A stretch of DNA of 5,989 nucleotides from assembly GCA_964629965.1 (NCBI GenBank), contig CAZVRZ010000239.1, positions 1-5,989 on the forward strand. The letters run 5' to 3'. Positions 5,379 through 5,989 of the stretch are shown piece by piece. The position numbers and the translations under genes are program-made. Source of the stretch: CAZVRZ01 sp964629965 (GTDB lineage: Bacteria > Chloroflexota > Anaerolineae > Anaerolineales > UBA4823). A model generated the notes under the pieces. It searched no databases and was not told the DNA's origin. It saw nothing but the letters and a program-made list of their open reading frames with translations. Positions within the stretch are counted from its first letter, which is position 1; every line of letters starts with the position of its first letter.

Positions 5379-5989
5379 TTATTCGGAATGTCGTTCTATA
5401 TGAGCGCCTAGTTGGCGCAGTTTTCCATCGATGCACTCGTAGCCGCGGTCGATCTGACCTACGTTGCGAATGGTGGATTGTCCTTGTGCAGCCAAAGCGG
5501 CCAATACCAGCGCCATCCCGGCGCGGATATCGGGGCTTTCCATTTTTTCACTGTATAACTGGGAAGGTCCCATGACAATGCAGCGGTGGGGATCGCAAAG
5601 TACGATCTGTGCTCCCATACCCACCAGCTTGTCGGTAAAGTACATACGGCTGGGGTACATCCAATCGTGGAACAACACTCCGCCATGCGATTGAGTGGCA
5701 ACTACAATGGCAATGCTCATCAGATCGGTGGGAAAGGCAGGCCAGGTTGTTCCTCCGGTATGATCAAGTCATTACCTTCCACTTGCCAGACAACTCCCAG
5801 GCGGTTGAACACCAGCCGGATCATGTCTAAATACTGCGGAGCCGCGTTGCGGATGCGCAGCGATCCATGGGTAACCACGGTCGCACCGATGAAACTAACC
5901 ACTTCCAGGTAATCGGGCCCGATGGCGAATTCACCACCGTGCAGCCGTTCCACTCCTTGGATTTTCAAAGTGTTCGAGCCGATATCATC
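5379..5989 (-). pseudogene. murA: UDP-N-acetylglucosamine 1-carboxyvinyltransferase, C-terminal part, frameshifted
   Basis: MurA transfers enolpyruvate from PEP to UDP-GlcNAc, the first committed step of peptidoglycan synthesis. The window holds roughly the last 200 residues; the N-terminal half lies beyond the right edge. The upstream frame reads SNTLKIQGVERLHGGEFAIGP, then GNDLIIPEEQP, and stops at 5720-5722 after LPFPPI. The family sequence continues in another frame, WPAFPTDLMSIAIVVATQ, and runs to SPDIRAGMALVLAALAA, QIDRGYE and LGAHIER at the TAA (5379-5381). The key Asp of FPTD and the RGYE Arg are kept. One missing base restores the frame: CCTGG where CCTTGG (Pro-Trp) is expected, near 5744. 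Everything else is well conserved, so this is either a very recent mutation or a sequencing or assembly error. The TTG at 5968 is not a start; the frame continues to the edge. Confidence 0.85.

Noticed and set aside
5718..5722. TGATG overlap read as two translationally coupled genes on the minus strand
   Set aside because: The two products are consecutive parts of one MurA, and one missing base joins them. The split cuts a conserved catalytic block.

Overview
The window is 6 kb of ordinary bacterial chromosome carrying mostly housekeeping genes. The gene set is compatible with Chloroflexota, probably Anaerolineae. That placement rests on the general look of the HisRS, DegV, ScpA and MurA proteins as I remember the families, not on a search, and is moderate-confidence inference. 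I see no phage genes, transposase, CRISPR array or defence system, and no convincing undescribed multi-gene system.

Layout, left to right. A (+) gene of unknown function enters from the left edge and ends at 119. A tRNA-His (GUG, minus) follows, with hisS (histidyl-tRNA synthetase, minus) directly upstream of it, so a synthetase and its cognate tRNA lie in tandem. A 150-bp AT-rich divergent spacer, which contains a striking cluster of TTACC/GGTAA motifs, separates hisS from degV. The gene degV (+) is followed by xth (exonuclease III, +). Just after xth is a 29-codon reading frame with a near-perfect Shine-Dalgarno. Its end reads like the extreme C-terminus of a GH16 glycoside hydrolase, so it is probably a gene remnant. 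It meets scpA (chromosome-condensation kleisin, minus) head-on.

scpA and an OsmC-family gene (+) diverge from back-to-back promoters. The osmC-like gene and trxA (thioredoxin, +) form a short thiol-redox operon that ends in a 17-bp perfect hairpin. That hairpin also faces murA (minus), which runs off the right edge. As written, murA is broken by a one-base deletion near 5744.

The genes serve translation (hisS with tRNA-His), lipid handling (degV), DNA repair (xth), chromosome segregation (scpA), thiol and peroxide chemistry (osmC, trxA) and cell-wall synthesis (murA). The observations most worth checking are the GH16 remnant, the murA frameshift, the motif cluster between hisS and degV, and the unusual active-site motifs of HisRS.
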